Shown here in pieces: positions 1-12,431 of a DNA stretch of 64,000 nt. Each line of letters starts with the position of its first letter. Position 1 is the first letter of the stretch. Source of the stretch: Cymodocea nodosa (Eukaryota; Streptophyta; Magnoliopsida; Alismatales; Cymodoceaceae); contig CM072335.1 of NCBI GenBank assembly GCA_036874045.1, positions 12,606,001-12,670,000 on the forward strand, given 5' to 3'. A program made the translations under genes and the position numbers. The notes below the pieces were generated by a model. The model saw only the letters and a list, made by a program, of their open reading frames with translations. It did no database searches and had not been told where the DNA came from.

Positions 1-1000
1 GTATTTCAGTAAACACTTGCTTGAATGTATCAGAGTTGAGTGTGTGGAGAGCTTCCAAATTTGAGTCTATATATGCTGATGATGATTTGATCTCGAAGAC
101 TTTCTCCTGTTGAGCTTGGTGTATATATTTGTATATGAGCAAAAGCTATCTGATTCTATTATCTGTTGATTGTATATATACTATTATATGTAACGATCAT
201 ATTTTTCTTCTAACAGATGTATTCTGCTATACTTGGTAAAATTTCAGACCCAAATTTGGTAAGTTACCATTCAAGGAGGTATTTCAAGATACCCTTCTGA
301 TTTTCTGGGTTTTTCGGAGGTTTAACAATGTAACTCTCTAAGGAATACCTGTAACTTACCGAAAAGTCACTTAAGTCTTTCTACCATGTAGGATTTTAGA
401 TCGTACATATGAGCTATCTTTTGATCAAATACTTGCAACTGTAACTTACCGAACTATTCTTTGACTGCCAGATAGTTAACTATAGTAACCCTCCAAAATC
501 CTTCTTTAAGTTTCTGACTGCTTTCTTATTTCAGCATGTGCATAATAGAATAACTTAAGTTTCAGATGGTTATAACTATAACTCACCGAAACTTCATATT
601 TCGGATAGTTAGCTATAGTAACTTTTCGATTCTTCTTTTAAGCTTCTGTCTGGATTTCTGCACGTGGAAAATTCAATGACTTAAGTTTTGGATAGTTAGC
701 TATAATAACTTTTCGATTCTTCATACATCCATCTTTCTAACTCTCTAAAAGCCTTCTACTTTCGGATACTTATTCTTCTAACTGTCCAATAGTGTTGCTA
801 CTGCTTTATACTACCTTTTGGATACTTAGACTAATAACTCACTAAAAATATATCTCTTTTAGATAATTAAGCCTGGTAATCTTTCGAAATCTTTTTTATC
901 ACTTGCAGCACACTTTGAACTATCTGTATCATCTTCTATTCTCTTGCTAAACTGTTATGCCTAAGAAATACAATTTGATTCCTCACATTGATTTTTGCAT
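1..1000. repeat. Degenerate array of TTTCGGATAGTTA-type short units, probable LTR remnant
   Basis: No gene is visible. From about 230 to 900 the sequence repeats a loose theme of GGATAGTTAgctaTAGTAAC followed by CGAAA or TCGATTC-like words, with spacing of roughly 50 to 60 bases. The same words fill the Copia LTRs at 9703-10720 and 27366-28380. The stretch adjoins the 3' part of a minus-strand Athila-like element, so it is probably an LTR relic of a related family. The left boundary is outside the window. Confidence 0.5.
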
Positions 1001-1557
1001 TATCAAAATCTAAAGGTCCTTTCAAAACTAACTTCGTTAAGTTATAGATAACTCAACGGAGTGACCTTATTTTTTTAATATTGACTTCGTGGAGTTAAGG
1101 TTAACTCAATGGACTTACTTTGTTGAGTTAACACTTAGCAAATTTTTCTAAAACTTACTCTTCATCTTAACTTCTATATTTTTTTTCCTACATGTCATCA
1201 ACTCAAATAAAGTTAAATATAAAAGTTAGAATATGGAATTAGTGCTTTATATTTAACTTTTAGTTCAATACCAACTATGTAGAAATTAAATTTTACTTTT
1301 CAGTATATAGATATGTTTAGATATTATCCTATCATCGTGCATTTAACCATGTCATTCATAAAATTTTGAAAAAACTTCAAACAGTTTTAACACATATATA
1401 TAATATTTTCGTTTAGTACAGTTTTGAATTAAATATTGTATTCACTGTCATACAAATTCAACAACATTTTACTTCAAACATTCATATATATATATATATT
1501 GAAATTTTTTATATTACAACAAACAAATGTTACAATATAAGTAGATGGTTGATATAT

Positions 1558-3880
1558 TTAATCTTTTTTTCTTAATTCATCTACTTCCTTTTGGAGTTTT
1601 TCTAATTGTTGCTCTAACTGATTTATAAGCTCTACAACCCCTCTACTTTCTCTAGAAGATCCTGTAACAAATGTTTCAGTAGTAGCAGTCAAATAATTCT
1701 TGTATTCCTTCACTAAGATGGCATTGGATTTCATCTTTTTGGATGTCCATCTGGTGAAGTCAATATTGTCCACCATTAGTAGTGGAATCAGATCTCCATA
1801 GAATAATTTTTTCTATGCTGCCCTTAAGTTGGAGATAAAAACTACAAACTAGTTTACTTGAATTTGTTCACAACTGAATATGTGGCCCATTTAACAAACT
1901 GACTTAATTCTATATCATGGACTTGTCGTTGGTAGACACTTTTAATCAAAATGTTAGCTACCATGTGTGCTTTACCATTTAAGTACTTCAATCTATTTAA
2001 TAATGGCACACCAAGATTGATAGTTAAACAGTCTTTTATTTCTTGTTCTGTCCACTCGATTGTAGTCATACCCTCAAGAATTTTTTTTCCTTCATTTCTA
2101 AGTCCAAAAATATTGTGAAGAAGCTCTAGTGTTATCAGTACATCAACTTGCTCTACGTTGGAAATTAATCCTCTTTCCTCATCTCTTAAATTTACATAAA
2201 AATAGGGCACTAAATTTTCATACACTACATACCCTTTCTACTAAGAAATAAATTACAATAGACCCTAGAACTCAAATAATTCTTTAATGTCTTCCATGCC
2301 ATCCTAGTTTATTGGTCTACTATATATAATATCAAACCCCTTTATCTCTTCATATTTATTCATTGCTTCTTGACTCCAAAAACATACGTCATTCAGAACT
2401 TACTATTGGGAAGGGTTAAGAATCTGAAATTGTTCCTCTACTAAGGTTTATTTTTCTACTACTTCCTCAAGGTGCTGAACTAGTGTTTGTTAGAAATGAT
2501 CCAGAGATTCCTGCAATTCAATTCCTACTTTTGTTTGTGGTGGAGAGTCGACAAAACTCTCCACTCTTTTCCATGTACTTTCTCAATAAATTACTAAAGA
2601 GCCTCTCCCTCTTTAGTGGAATTTGTCGAGTCTTTTCCTCTTTGTTCAATATGTTCTTGTTTAGCTTCTTCTATTTCTTCTTCCTCCTGACTACCAATCT
2701 GCATTATTACTGTTCTTTCTAATTCCATGGTAGATTGGGATGGAGTCACGGGCACAATATATTCTACCCTAACTTTAGTTTCTGATTCCTTAAGTTGTAG
2801 ACTAATTTCAACCTATTTTTCTTCTTTTCTTTACTCTTACTGCTCCTACTCCTACTCCTCCTCAGATTCGGATAACAAATTAACAAAAAAGGGCTCTTTA
2901 GGCCCTACTAATATTATAGGCTCGTATTTAACTATTTCCTCAACCTTAGGCACTTTCTCTTTTTCTTTTCTTCTTCTTATTAGTTGTGTCTGTTCTTCAT
3001 CTTCTTCCTTTAAGACTAAGTCAACAAAACTAGACTCTCCAAGCCCTGAGTCATAGGTACTAGCTCTTCCTGCTTAACATTTACTGGTCTAGAAGGACCA
3101 ACTTCAGTTTCTCTCGCAACTAGTGATCTAACTGCTTCAGAATGTTGTTATAATTTAATTTTATACTAGGTCTTCAACTTAACTTCGGCCCTCTTCTTGC
3201 ATAGTACATCATAAAGTAAATGAGTCTTTGCCACGGCCATATCTTCAGAATTTCCTTGGCTCTTGGTAACTTTCACAAGCTCTACAAATTCTCTCCATTC
3301 CTCTAACATTGATGGCCCCAAAAATGCTTCTCTTCCTAATGGCCTAGGTGGTGGAATTGATGGTCCTGGCTGTTGTTATTCTATAACAGGTTTTTTAGTA
3401 GCAGGCTCTTCAGCTGCTTTCTTTTCTTGCTCCCTAATGTCTCACCAAGCATGTCCAACAATATATCTTACAAATCACAGTTGTGACTTGCGTCAAATCA
3501 ATTCTAGGGCAACCTCATTATTTGGTCTTATTCTCCTTTCTCTATTCACAGCATCTCTATTGCTACTTTGATTCTAGTTTCTACTATCTAGGGTATTCTA
3601 ATATTTAAATCAACCAAAACTCTTGTCTAGTAGAAAATATCAGATTCTACCTTTTTTAATTGTTTTTCCTATGTCATGTTCCTAATCTTCTGTTGTGTAT
3701 GTCATTCCTCTAACTTTTTTAGAAATCTTGTAGTGTCAACTACTTCCTAGAATTCTAGCATCATCTTGTATCTTCATGGTGTTATGGAACAGAACAGAAC
3801 AATTTTGATCTCTACTATTCTAAGTTCTAAATGATTTTTGTGGATAATGCCCTCAAATCCTAAGTTTTAGTATAAATAAA
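1558..3880 (-). pseudogene. Extra ORF of Athila-like element (plant transposon protein type), remnant
   Basis: Minus-strand remnant of the ORF that follows integrase. The block at 1854-2225 reads as an ENLVPYFYVNL ... LISNVEQVDVLIT ... GLRNEG pattern, like the putative plant transposon protein domain found in many plant Gypsy elements. The C-terminal block (1558-1776) ends in a coiled coil, INQLEQQLEKLQKEVDELRK. A plus-strand homologue lies at 21271-23159. The role of this ORF is unknown to me; in Athila the position is that of the env-like ORF. Broken in many places. Confidence 0.6.
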
Positions 3881-4186
3881 CCTTAAGTTTTTCGCAAGTA
3901 ATTGGGTCATTTTCCCACGCAAACTCTCGCTCTCTCACTCACTTCTCTATGGACTTAACTATAGTACTCCATTGAGTTATAGTTAACTCAACGGAGAAAG
4001 TTCGTTGGGTTATGCTTAACTCATCAAACTTCCTGTACAACTATACTAATAAAACAATGCAAATACAATACTAAAACTTCGGTCTATACCGAAAAAAATT
4101 TCCAATCTGATCAATTCTTGATTTTACTTTTCTTACTTTCAGTCAGGCCATTATATTTTCTCGATTGAACTGAAGTTAAATACATT

Positions 4187-4212
4187 TATTATTATTATTA
4201 TTTTATTTTTTA
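4187..4212. repeat. TTA/ATT microsatellite
   Basis: Short run of TTATTATTATT units inside the non-coding stretch between the extra ORF and integrase remnants of the Athila-like fossil. The surrounding 3900-4440 has no coding signal; it contains one GAGTTA/TAACTC inverted pair at about 3968-3999. Confidence 0.6.
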
Positions 4213-4439
4213 GTTTAGTTTTATATTCAGTTGAACTGATACCTTGTTTCGATTAAACTGACACATTTACTTAATATAATATATATATTTTCCTTTTTTT
4301 AGTTATGGTCAAACCGATGGATCTTTTTGCTATGACCGTAACAAAGTTTTTTCTTTTAATATATGTTTCGGTAAAATTGATGATTTCTTTTGGTTGAACT
4401 GTGACTATATTTAAAATAAGTTTTTTTTTTTACTAGTAA

Positions 4440-5220
4440 ACATATGTATATTTACTTAATAAAGCTCGAGTAGTCCTCTACTCTTACTTCTTTTATAATT
4501 TCAAAGGAACTTTTTGGAATTTTTAGAATAGGTCTAAGTCTTTGTCCATTTACTTTAAATATATTCTAATTTTTAGGATTTTCAATTTTAATAGCTCCAT
4601 AGGAATAAATATTTCCAATTATGTAAGGTCCTACCCATCTAAATCTCAATTTTCCTTGATGGTTATGAAGTCTATTCATGTCTAGATATACTTTTATCTT
4701 ATTTCAAAAGTTTTTGGAATAATTTTCTTGTCATGCTAGAATTTCATTTTCTCTTTTTCTTTTACAATTTTCGAATAAGCTTCATTCCTAAATTCTTCTA
4801 ATTCAACCAATTGCATTTTTCTATTTTTAGTAGCTTGATTTAAATTAGTGTTTAGAGTTTTTAATGCCTAATAAGCTTCATGTTCAATTTCAGCTGGTAA
4901 ATGGTAATTTTTTCAAATTATGTAAGGTCCTGCCCATCTAAATCTCAATTTTCCTTGATGGTTATGAAGTCTAGTCATGTATAGATATACTTCTTGTCCT
5001 ACTTCAAAAGTTTTTGGAATAATTTTCTTGTTATGCCAGAACTTCATTTTCTCTTTTTATTTTACAATTTTCGAATAAGCTTCATTCCTAAATTCTTCTA
5101 ATTCAATCAATTGCATTTTTCTATTTTCAGCAACTTGATTTAAATTAGTATTTAGATTTTTTAATGCCCAATAAGCTTTATGTTCAATTTCAGTTGGTAA
5201 ATGGCAACTTTTTCCATATA
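4440..5220 (-). pseudogene. Integrase C-terminal region of Athila-like element, with a 300-bp tandem repeat
   Basis: The minus strand encodes the conserved post-core integrase words KTFEVGQEVYLY, RLHNHQGKLR and RWAGPYII, which in Gypsy integrases form the C-terminal DNA-binding region. The unit containing them occurs twice in tandem (about 4619-4917 and 4918-5215, both starting TTATGTAAGGTCCT). It adjoins the integrase core piece at 5250-5890, which lies on the other strand. Fossil. Confidence 0.65.
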
Positions 5221-5249
5221 CTATCCTGATTTGGTTTTAAGGAGGTGTG

Positions 5250-5890
5250 TTCTAGAAATTGAATATCATAGCATATTGTATTTCTACCATGACCAAACAT
5301 GTGGAGGACATTTTAGTTCAGGGAAAACTACTGCCAAAATTCTGTAATGTGGATTCTATTGGCCAACACTATTCAAAGATGCTTATAAATACTGTTTAAG
5401 TTGTTTAAGATGTTAACAAATAGGAAGAATATCAAAGAGGAGAAAACAATGTTAAACAAATGTGTGAGGAATAGATTTTATGGGTCCATTTCCTATGTCT
5501 AATCAATTTAATTATATATTGTTAGGGGTGGATTATGTATCTAAATGGATAGAAGCTATTCCTAAAAAAACTAATGACAACAAAGTGGTAATACATTTTA
5601 TCAAAACTAATATAATTGCTAGATTTGGAATACTTAAAGTTATTATTAGTAATAGAGGAACTCATTTCTATAATAGAAGTTTTGAAGCCTTAACGAAGAA
5701 ATATGGAGTAAATCACAAAATAGCAATATCATATCATCTACAAACAAGTGGACAAGTAGAAAGTGCAAACAAACAAATTAAGTTAATCTTAGAAAAAGTA
5801 GTAAATCCTACTAGAAAAGATTGGGCTAATATATTAATAGATGTACTTTGGGCTTATAGAACTACTTTTTCTAGTAGGATTAACTAATTT
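5250..5890 (+). pseudogene. Integrase core of Athila-like Gypsy element, opposite strand to its neighbours
   Basis: The plus strand encodes a zinc-binding HHCC-like start (5300-5420) and the catalytic core, with GPFPMSNQFNYILLGVDYVS, the acidic positions of the DDE triad region, YHLQTSGQVE and WANILIDVLWAYRT. These are typical Athila integrase words. Flanking integrase C-terminal and RT sequences are on the minus strand, so this piece is either inverted in place or comes from another copy. Fossil; not a host gene. Confidence 0.7.
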
Positions 5891-5929
5891 TTCTTCGAAA
5901 TTAATTTGTTTGTAGTAGGATCTATGAAG

Positions 5930-6540
5930 TTTCATATATAATAAAATTATCCATAAATATTTCTAAAAAATCTTCAGTCATTCCAAGGAATATGCCCTAC
6001 ATACAGCTTTGAAAGGTAGCTGGTGCATTACATAATCTGAATGACATTCTCTTAAAAGCATAAGTTCCATTAAGACATATGAGAGTTGTTTTGTCTTAAT
6101 CCTCTAATGCTACTAGAACTTGGTTATATCTTGAATACCTGTCTAGGAAATAAAAATATTCTTGCCTTGCTAATTTCTCTAGCATTTGGTCTATAAAATG
6201 TAGGGGAAAATATCTTTCCTAGTCACAGCATTCAACTTCCTATAGTCAATACATGCTCTCCAACCTGATTGAATTCTAGTAGATATTAACTCCTAACTTT
6301 CATTCCTAATAACTGTTAATCCTGATTTCTTGAGAACTACATGGGTGGGACAACTCATAAGCTATCAGAAATCGGATAAATTATGTCATTATCTAACAAT
6401 TTCACTATTTCCTTCCTGACTACTTCTTTAAGGTTTGGATTTAATTTCCTCTCAGGAATTCTAACTGGTTTAGCATTATCTTCTAAATATATGTGGTGAC
6501 AGTATAAAGTTGCACTTAACCCTTTTATATCAACCATAGT
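5930..6540 (-). pseudogene. Reverse transcriptase N-terminal half, Athila-like
   Basis: The minus strand reads IYLEDNAKPVRIPERKLNP, then KEIVKLLDNDIIYPISDS, followed by recognisable RT words around the fingers-palm region (KDHFPL, FIDQML, CNAPATFQ-like). This is the canonical entry into the Athila-clade RT. Broken in many places. Confidence 0.65.
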
Positions 6541-6609
6541 CTATCCTATTACTTCTTTATAAGTTTTTACTACAACTTTTAATTTAGAAATTTGATCCTC
6601 TTTTAAATC

Positions 6610-7449
6610 TTAAGCAATAATGATTGGACATGTTCGTTTTTCTTCCAGAAATATATAAGTTAATTCAGGAGATAAAGGTTTTAAATCTAAATGTTGACCA
6701 TCAAAAGCTAGAGCTCCTAATTGAACATTTTCATCTTTAAAATTAATCTCTTCTTGATCTCCTTCTACATATATGCTTTCACTTACTTCTAAAGTTTTAG
6801 AATCTAATTGCCTATTTAATTCTTCTTGAATCACATCATCTAGCATATCTCCTTCATCCTCTAGAAAGTCTATAGTATGTAATGACATTTCTAATTCCTC
6901 AAACTTTTCTGGTTTGAAAATGTTTAATTGAGTATCCTCATTACCATATGCTAACTTCATCACTCTAGTTTTACAATTTATAACAACCCCTAATGTTGCT
7001 AAGAATGGCCTTCCCAAAATTAAAGATGTATTATGATTCTTATGCTTAATTTGTTGGGAATCCAATATTACAATATCAATAGGATATATGATGTTTTTGA
7101 TTTTAATTAAGACATCTTCTATTTTTCCTCTAGGGTATCTTATACTTCTATCAGCTAATTAAATGACAGTCCTAGTAGGGATTAAGCCTTCTAATCCTAA
7201 GTATGCAAATATATCACTAGGCATAACATTTATACCTGCACTTAGGTCTATTAAGGTTCTTTCTAGAATGGTATTTCTTATGGTGCATGATATAATAGGG
7301 ATTCTAAGATCAGATAACTTTTTAAGAATTTGTGGCAAAATTAGGGAACTACTTTGCTCAATTAAAAAGACTTTCCTTAAAACTTTTCGCTCTCTTTTCT
7401 TAGTACACCAATGCTTAAGAAATTTAGCATAAGGTGGTATTTTATGCAA
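6610..7449 (-). pseudogene. Aspartic protease region of Athila-like element
   Basis: The minus strand encodes the retroviral-type protease, with LIDLSAGINVMPSDIF around the active-site loop, GLEGLIPTRTVI, and LILGRPFLATLGVVINCK near the C-terminus. A closely similar copy is at 28865-29700. The overlapping plus-strand frame at 7163-7432 is a shadow. Fossil. Confidence 0.65.
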
Positions 7450-8520
7450 TAAGTCTAATAAAGGAATGTTAACTTATACTTTTTCAAAAATTTCTCTAAT
7501 TTTTTCTTATTTTTCAGGAAATGTTTATTGTAATCTTTCAAGATAGGGTGCTAATGATTGTGATTTACAAGATTCTTTTTCTTTCATTTCATTCATTTGA
7601 TCATCTTTAATCTCATTTTCAAATTCAAATTTTTCTTCATTCATTTCTAAATTTTCAAATATTACATTTTCATTATCATTTTTAATTTTGTTCTTATCCA
7701 CCTTCACATTACTTTCTTTTTGAGTTCTTGGTGGTATATCAGTTTCAGATGTTAATGTTATACATACATCTTCTAAATTTTCATTACTTTCATGATGTTC
7801 TTGTATTTCATTTTCATAATTTTGGTCTTCAGTTTTTTTAGTTTTAACTTAGATACATTAAATTCTATTACATTGGTATTTTCTTTTTTCTATATGTCTT
7901 GCAACTTATGCAAATCTATAATATTAAAGTTTTCATTTGTATTTTCCTATTACATAACTTGTAATTTCTTTGTAAATTCATCCAATGCTTTTAGCTTTCT
8001 TTCAAGATCATCTAGTCTCGTTACATTCAATTTTTGATCAATTTTCATTATGGTTTTTTCAATTTCGTATATGATATCAATTTTAGGTTCTGAATATTCT
8101 TCCTTATAATTTAATTGGTTGACTTCTTTTTGCTGACACATGAATTGTTACAATTTATCCATGTTTTGCTTTAAACTCGCTCTAGTCTGTCATACCTATC
8201 CCAAACTTCCTTGTCTCTCAACATATTATATGTTCTAAACTGACCATTAGTTAGGTAAACTATAGGATTCTCATACTCAGCTCTATTATATTGAATATGA
8301 TTCATTTGTTGTTTATGTGATCTAATCATCTGCAATCGTCTCAGTTTCAAACAATCAGAGATGTCATGACCTTCTAAATTGCAGAATTCACATATGCTAA
8401 CTACAAGTTTCAAAAATCTTTAAGCACAAGCATATGTCATATTCTCAATTATATAATAAAAACGCACAACACTCCCTCTGCTACTAAAACAAAACAACAC
8501 TCACAGTTGCTTAGCTTCTC
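7450..8520 (-). pseudogene. gag C-terminal region with CCHC-like zinc knuckle, Athila-like
   Basis: A minus-strand segment at 8171-8413 carries CEFCNLEGHDISDC, which fits the C-x2-C-x4-H-x4-C nucleic-acid-binding knuckle of gag. Downstream (7525-8141) are charged, coiled-coil-like stretches rich in Lys, Glu and Asn. The region links gag to the protease of the same fossil. Confidence 0.5.
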
Positions 8521-8540
8521 AATCCCTAGCAACAGCACTA
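8521..8540 (-). promoter_or_regulatory. Relic primer-binding site (tRNA-Asp type)
   Basis: On the minus strand this 20-mer resembles the TGGCGCCGTTGCCGGGGATT site complementary to the 3' end of tRNA-Asp that follows Athila 5' LTRs. The differences are all transitions of the kind expected from decay of methylated CpG. It marks the inner border of the LTR at 8541-9702. Confidence 0.6.
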
Positions 8541-9702
8541 GAAAACTTGTATTATTGTGAAAATTTAAATCAGAAACTTATCTACTAGACGGTACTAGAA
8601 AAATTGTTTGATTTGTTTTTATGCTTATATTAATAAATTCTTTTAGAAGTAAACAAACAACTTTTCACACAAATTAGATATTAAGTCTAATTTGTATTTT
8701 TAATTGCAAGTAAACAGTGTATATTGTATTTGTGTGCAAGTACAGGTCGATCTCACAGAGATTGAGTAAGAATTATGTACTATTCTAATTTTTATATTGG
8801 AGTTTATATGTGTTTAATTAAGCACTCCATTGAGTTACAATTAACTCAACAAACTTAGTTCATGGAGTTATGGTTAACTCAACGGACTAACCTCGTGGAC
8901 TTCAGTTAACTCCATGAGCCTACCTTTCCAATTAAATACTGTTATTCATAGAGGAATTCAACCAACCATTGGCTGATTCCATAGAATGTAAATAACATTA
9001 ACTAAGCTCTTTAATATTAGTTAATCTAAGATTTGTCATTAAGCAACACTAACATTCAAATATTTCAAATAGTAACCATTAAAATCTATAAGTATTTGGG
9101 ACAAATCAATTTCTATAAACAATAAAACTATTTTCTATTTTTTGAATTAAACAAACATAAAACAATCACAATACTGACAATGATAACATTAATCACAATA
9201 CAAAACAAATAATACAACACTTAATACTAAATGTAAATACAGATAATTATTTATTTTTGGTATTTTTGTTTTGATATGTTCCTGAAGATGAACAAAAGGT
9301 GAAATGTAAAAATCTCTATCGATAATAAAAACTTCTATCATTACATGTGACACGATTACACCACTGAAAACTTAATCACTTACAATCTTATCTCCTCTCC
9401 TTATAGAATCGCGAACCAAGAATTGTAAGTTGATCTCCTCTTCAACACACTAGCATCAACCCAAAACCAAGGCTAGAAGCTTTACGATCTCCTAAGATAT
9501 GAGTCGGTGCTTGGTGAAAATGACTTCCCTTCTTACAACGCGATCACTCCTCATAGTGGTTGTCAATCACTATTTTTGGCTCAGAATCGATCCAACATCC
9601 GGAAAGTATCCTCACAAGCCTCTGATGGTTGGTGATTTTGGTGGTAGTGTGGAGCTTTAGGCAACTTCCGACGCTTCCTGCTGTTAATGTAGTTCTCTAC
9701 CT
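8541..9702 (-). repeat. LTR A (Athila-like), 3' part, minus strand
   Basis: Inverted homologue of the plus-strand LTRs at 12432-13321 and 13439-15300, sharing for example the stretches around 8990-9070 and 9400-9660. It is cut at 9702 by the Copia LTR. The same LTR resumes at 28381, on the far side of that element. Confidence 0.7.
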
Positions 9703-10720
9703 TGTTACTTTTAAAACCAATCGTTCAATCAACTTTCTATGGCACGATTTAGAAATACTCACCTCTTAACTCACCAAAATTGGAAAGTAAAGAGAAAGAG
9801 GAAGAGATAATACTGAAGACAAGGATTTACGTGGTTCAGCAACTGCTTACGTCCACAGAGAGTTGAGGGTTCTACTATGAGCTTCGACACACACAACCGC
9901 AATGTTTTACAACATCATAAAGATTTATATACTACCCAACTTAGGGTTAATAAACATTTAATTACATTCAAGCCATTATAGTAGAGGAATAAAGCTTCGA
10001 AGAAGGGACTCTCAATTTCCAAGCCTTATCTTCTTATCTTTCCGAAATCTACAACATTTCGGATAGTTACAGACTTAACTATCTGAAGAAATTCTTCTTC
10101 CTTCATTTATTGTAACGGGCAGTACTGTAGTAGGGTAATTGTTTGGAGAGATTCGGTCTTTCAAATAGTTACAAACTTAATTGTCTGAAAACCCACTTAC
10201 TCCTCTCTCTATCCTTTCAGAAGGTTCTGTTGTTAACTCTTCGAAAACTACATGCCTTTCAGATAGTTACTGTCTTAACTATCCAAACACTCACTTAAGT
10301 GTTTCTTTAGTCATTTCAGAAGGTTGTAGCTATAACCTTCCGAAAACTTATGATTTTCTGATAGTTACTTCTTAACTATCCAAAGATCCACTTAAGTCAC
10401 TGCTTTTCGGATACTTGGCTTCTTAACTATTCGAACATCTACTTAAGTATCTGACTTTTGGATACTTAGCTTCATAATTGTCTGAATGTCCACTTAAAAG
10501 TCATTTAAGTAATTTCGGATGGTTACAGCCAGTAACCCTCCAAAATCTTCTGACTTTCGGATAGTTAGCTCAAAGTCTCCGATTAAAACTTTATTTTCGA
10601 ATACTTAGACTTGATAACCTACCAAAAATATAAATCTCCTAGATACTTACTGTTAACAAGCATCCGACTGTACCTGGACTTCTTGTGACATACTCCACAC
10701 TTGTACTATTTGCCCTAACA
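9703..10720 (-). repeat. 3' LTR of outer Copia element
   Basis: Plus-strand ends are TGTTACTTTTAAAACC and GCCCTAACA, the TG...CA pattern of LTRs. The next bases (10721-10733) read as the polypurine tract AAGTGGGAGAT on the minus strand, placing this as the 3' LTR. The interior is packed with TTTCGGATAGTTA/TAACTATCCGAAA units. It is nearly co-linear with 27366-28380. Confidence 0.85.
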
Positions 10721-11056
10721 ATCTCCCACTTGGAGTATGACACAATGATCGAAGGAAAAATTAATCTCTACACTTGGCTAATAGAATATTGCACAGCAGC
10801 TCAAATAATCATCAACTCTTCATCTCCTTCTTCTTCTCAATTATTTAGGAGACCAATTAAGGTCATACAAAGCCTTAATTTCTGTAGATTCAGAACTTTA
10901 GTTAACATGTCTACAGTATTTTCAGCTCTAGTAATCTTCTACATATCTAACCTATTTTGCTCTATCTCTTCCCTTATGAAATGAAATCTCATTCTCATAT
11001 GTTTGGACCTTGAATGAAACTTCGGATTTTCAGCTAAATAAATGACACTTTGATTG

Positions 11057-12431
11057 TCACAGAACAGAATGCTTTTTTTTTGTTTGTCCTAATTCGGCTA
11101 GTACATTCTCTAGCCAGATTCTTTCTTTAGCTGCCTCTGCTACTGCAACATATTCAGCTTCTGTGGTCGAGAGTGCAACAATACTTTGCAACTTGGATCT
11201 CCAACTAATTGCAGTACTCCCTATGCAAAAAACATAACCTGAAGTACTTCTGCTTTTATCCAACTCTCTTCCCAAATCAGTATCACAGTAGCCAATCAAT
11301 TCAACTGGTCCTTTCTTGAAATTCAGATCTACATCTAAGGAATATCTGAGACATCTGAGTATCCATAGTACAGCAAATCAATGCTCAGCGCTTAGATCTA
11401 CCATATATCTATTGACCACTCCCACTACATGAGATATATCAGGTCTTGTGCATGTCATGGCATACATTAAACTTCCCACTACTGAAGCATATGATATTCT
11501 AGACATTTTTGTCCTTTCTTCTTTAGTCTTGGCTGACTAATCTTTAGACAACTTGAAGTGGGGTCCAAGAGGTAGTTCAATTTTCCTCTCATTTGAGATA
11601 TTAAATCTCCTTAGTACCTTTTCTAGATACTTCTTTTGATTTAATCTCAAAATATCTACTACTCTATCTCAAATAATTCTCATACCCAAGATTTGCTTGG
11701 CTTCTCCCATATCCTTCATGTCAAATTCTTTTGACAGTTGTCTCTTTAATTGCTTAATCCGTTCCATACTAGAACAGGCAATTAACATATCATCTACATA
11801 AATCAGTAGAATAATGAAGCAATCATTAAACAGTTTTATGTACTAGCAATAGTCTGTATCACATCTTTTGAAGCTTAGGGTACAGATAAAGGTATCAAAT
11901 CTCTTGTACCATTGTCATGGTGTTCGCTTCAAACCATACAATCTTTTCAGCAATCTACATACTATCTTTCTTTTCTTGCCAATTATTGCAAATCCTTCTA
12001 ACTGCATCATGTAAAGTTCTTCCTACAAGTCTCCATGTAGGAATGCTGTCTTTACATCCATTTGCTCTAAGAGCAAATTTTCTACAGCAACAATGCTTAA
12101 GACTATTCTTATAGTATTCATCTTCACAATAGGAGAGAATACTTCAGTATAGTCTATGTCTTGAATTTGCTAAAAACCCTTGACGACAAGTCTGGCTTTA
12201 TATTTCTTACTGTCATCTGGTTGTTCTTTCATCTTGAACACCCACTTGTTTCCAAGGATTTTCTTTCCTTCTAGCAATGAAGTTAGCTCCCAAGTTTTAT
12301 TCTTCTCTAGGGACTTCATTTCTTCTTTCATTGCTAACTCCCATTTGTGTGCATCACTTGCACAAATTGCTTCCTGATATGTTTTAGGTTCACCATCATC
12401 CATCAACAACAGATAATTGAATGATGGTATA
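11057..12431 (-). pseudogene. RT and RNase H part of outer Copia element
   Basis: The minus strand encodes the RT entry WELAMKEEMKSLEKNKTWEL ... GNKWVFKMK (12170-12409). The RNase H region (11057-11299) carries STSGYVFCIGSTAISWRSK and STTEAEYVAVAEAAKE, standard Copia motifs. Fossil, part of the 9703-28380 element. Confidence 0.75.

Larger units (their letters stand above)
1000..9702 (-). mobile_element. Athila-like Ty3/Gypsy retrotransposon fossil, minus strand
   Basis: Read on the minus strand the order is LTR (8541-9702, continuing at 28381), primer-binding-site relic (8521-8540), gag with zinc knuckle, aspartic protease, reverse transcriptase, integrase C-terminal part, then an extra ORF and a 3' non-coding stretch. 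The tRNA-Asp-type primer site, the protease wording, the RT entry region and the extra ORF after integrase are known traits of the Athila clade. The element is heavily broken, with numerous breaks throughout and one segment in opposite orientation, and looks old. The LTR is split by the Copia element at 9703-28380. Confidence 0.75.

Noticed and set aside
2483-3571. Plus-strand ORFs rich in Ser, Phe and Leu
   Set aside because: They are shadows of the acidic, Glu-rich minus-strand extra ORF of the Athila-like element.
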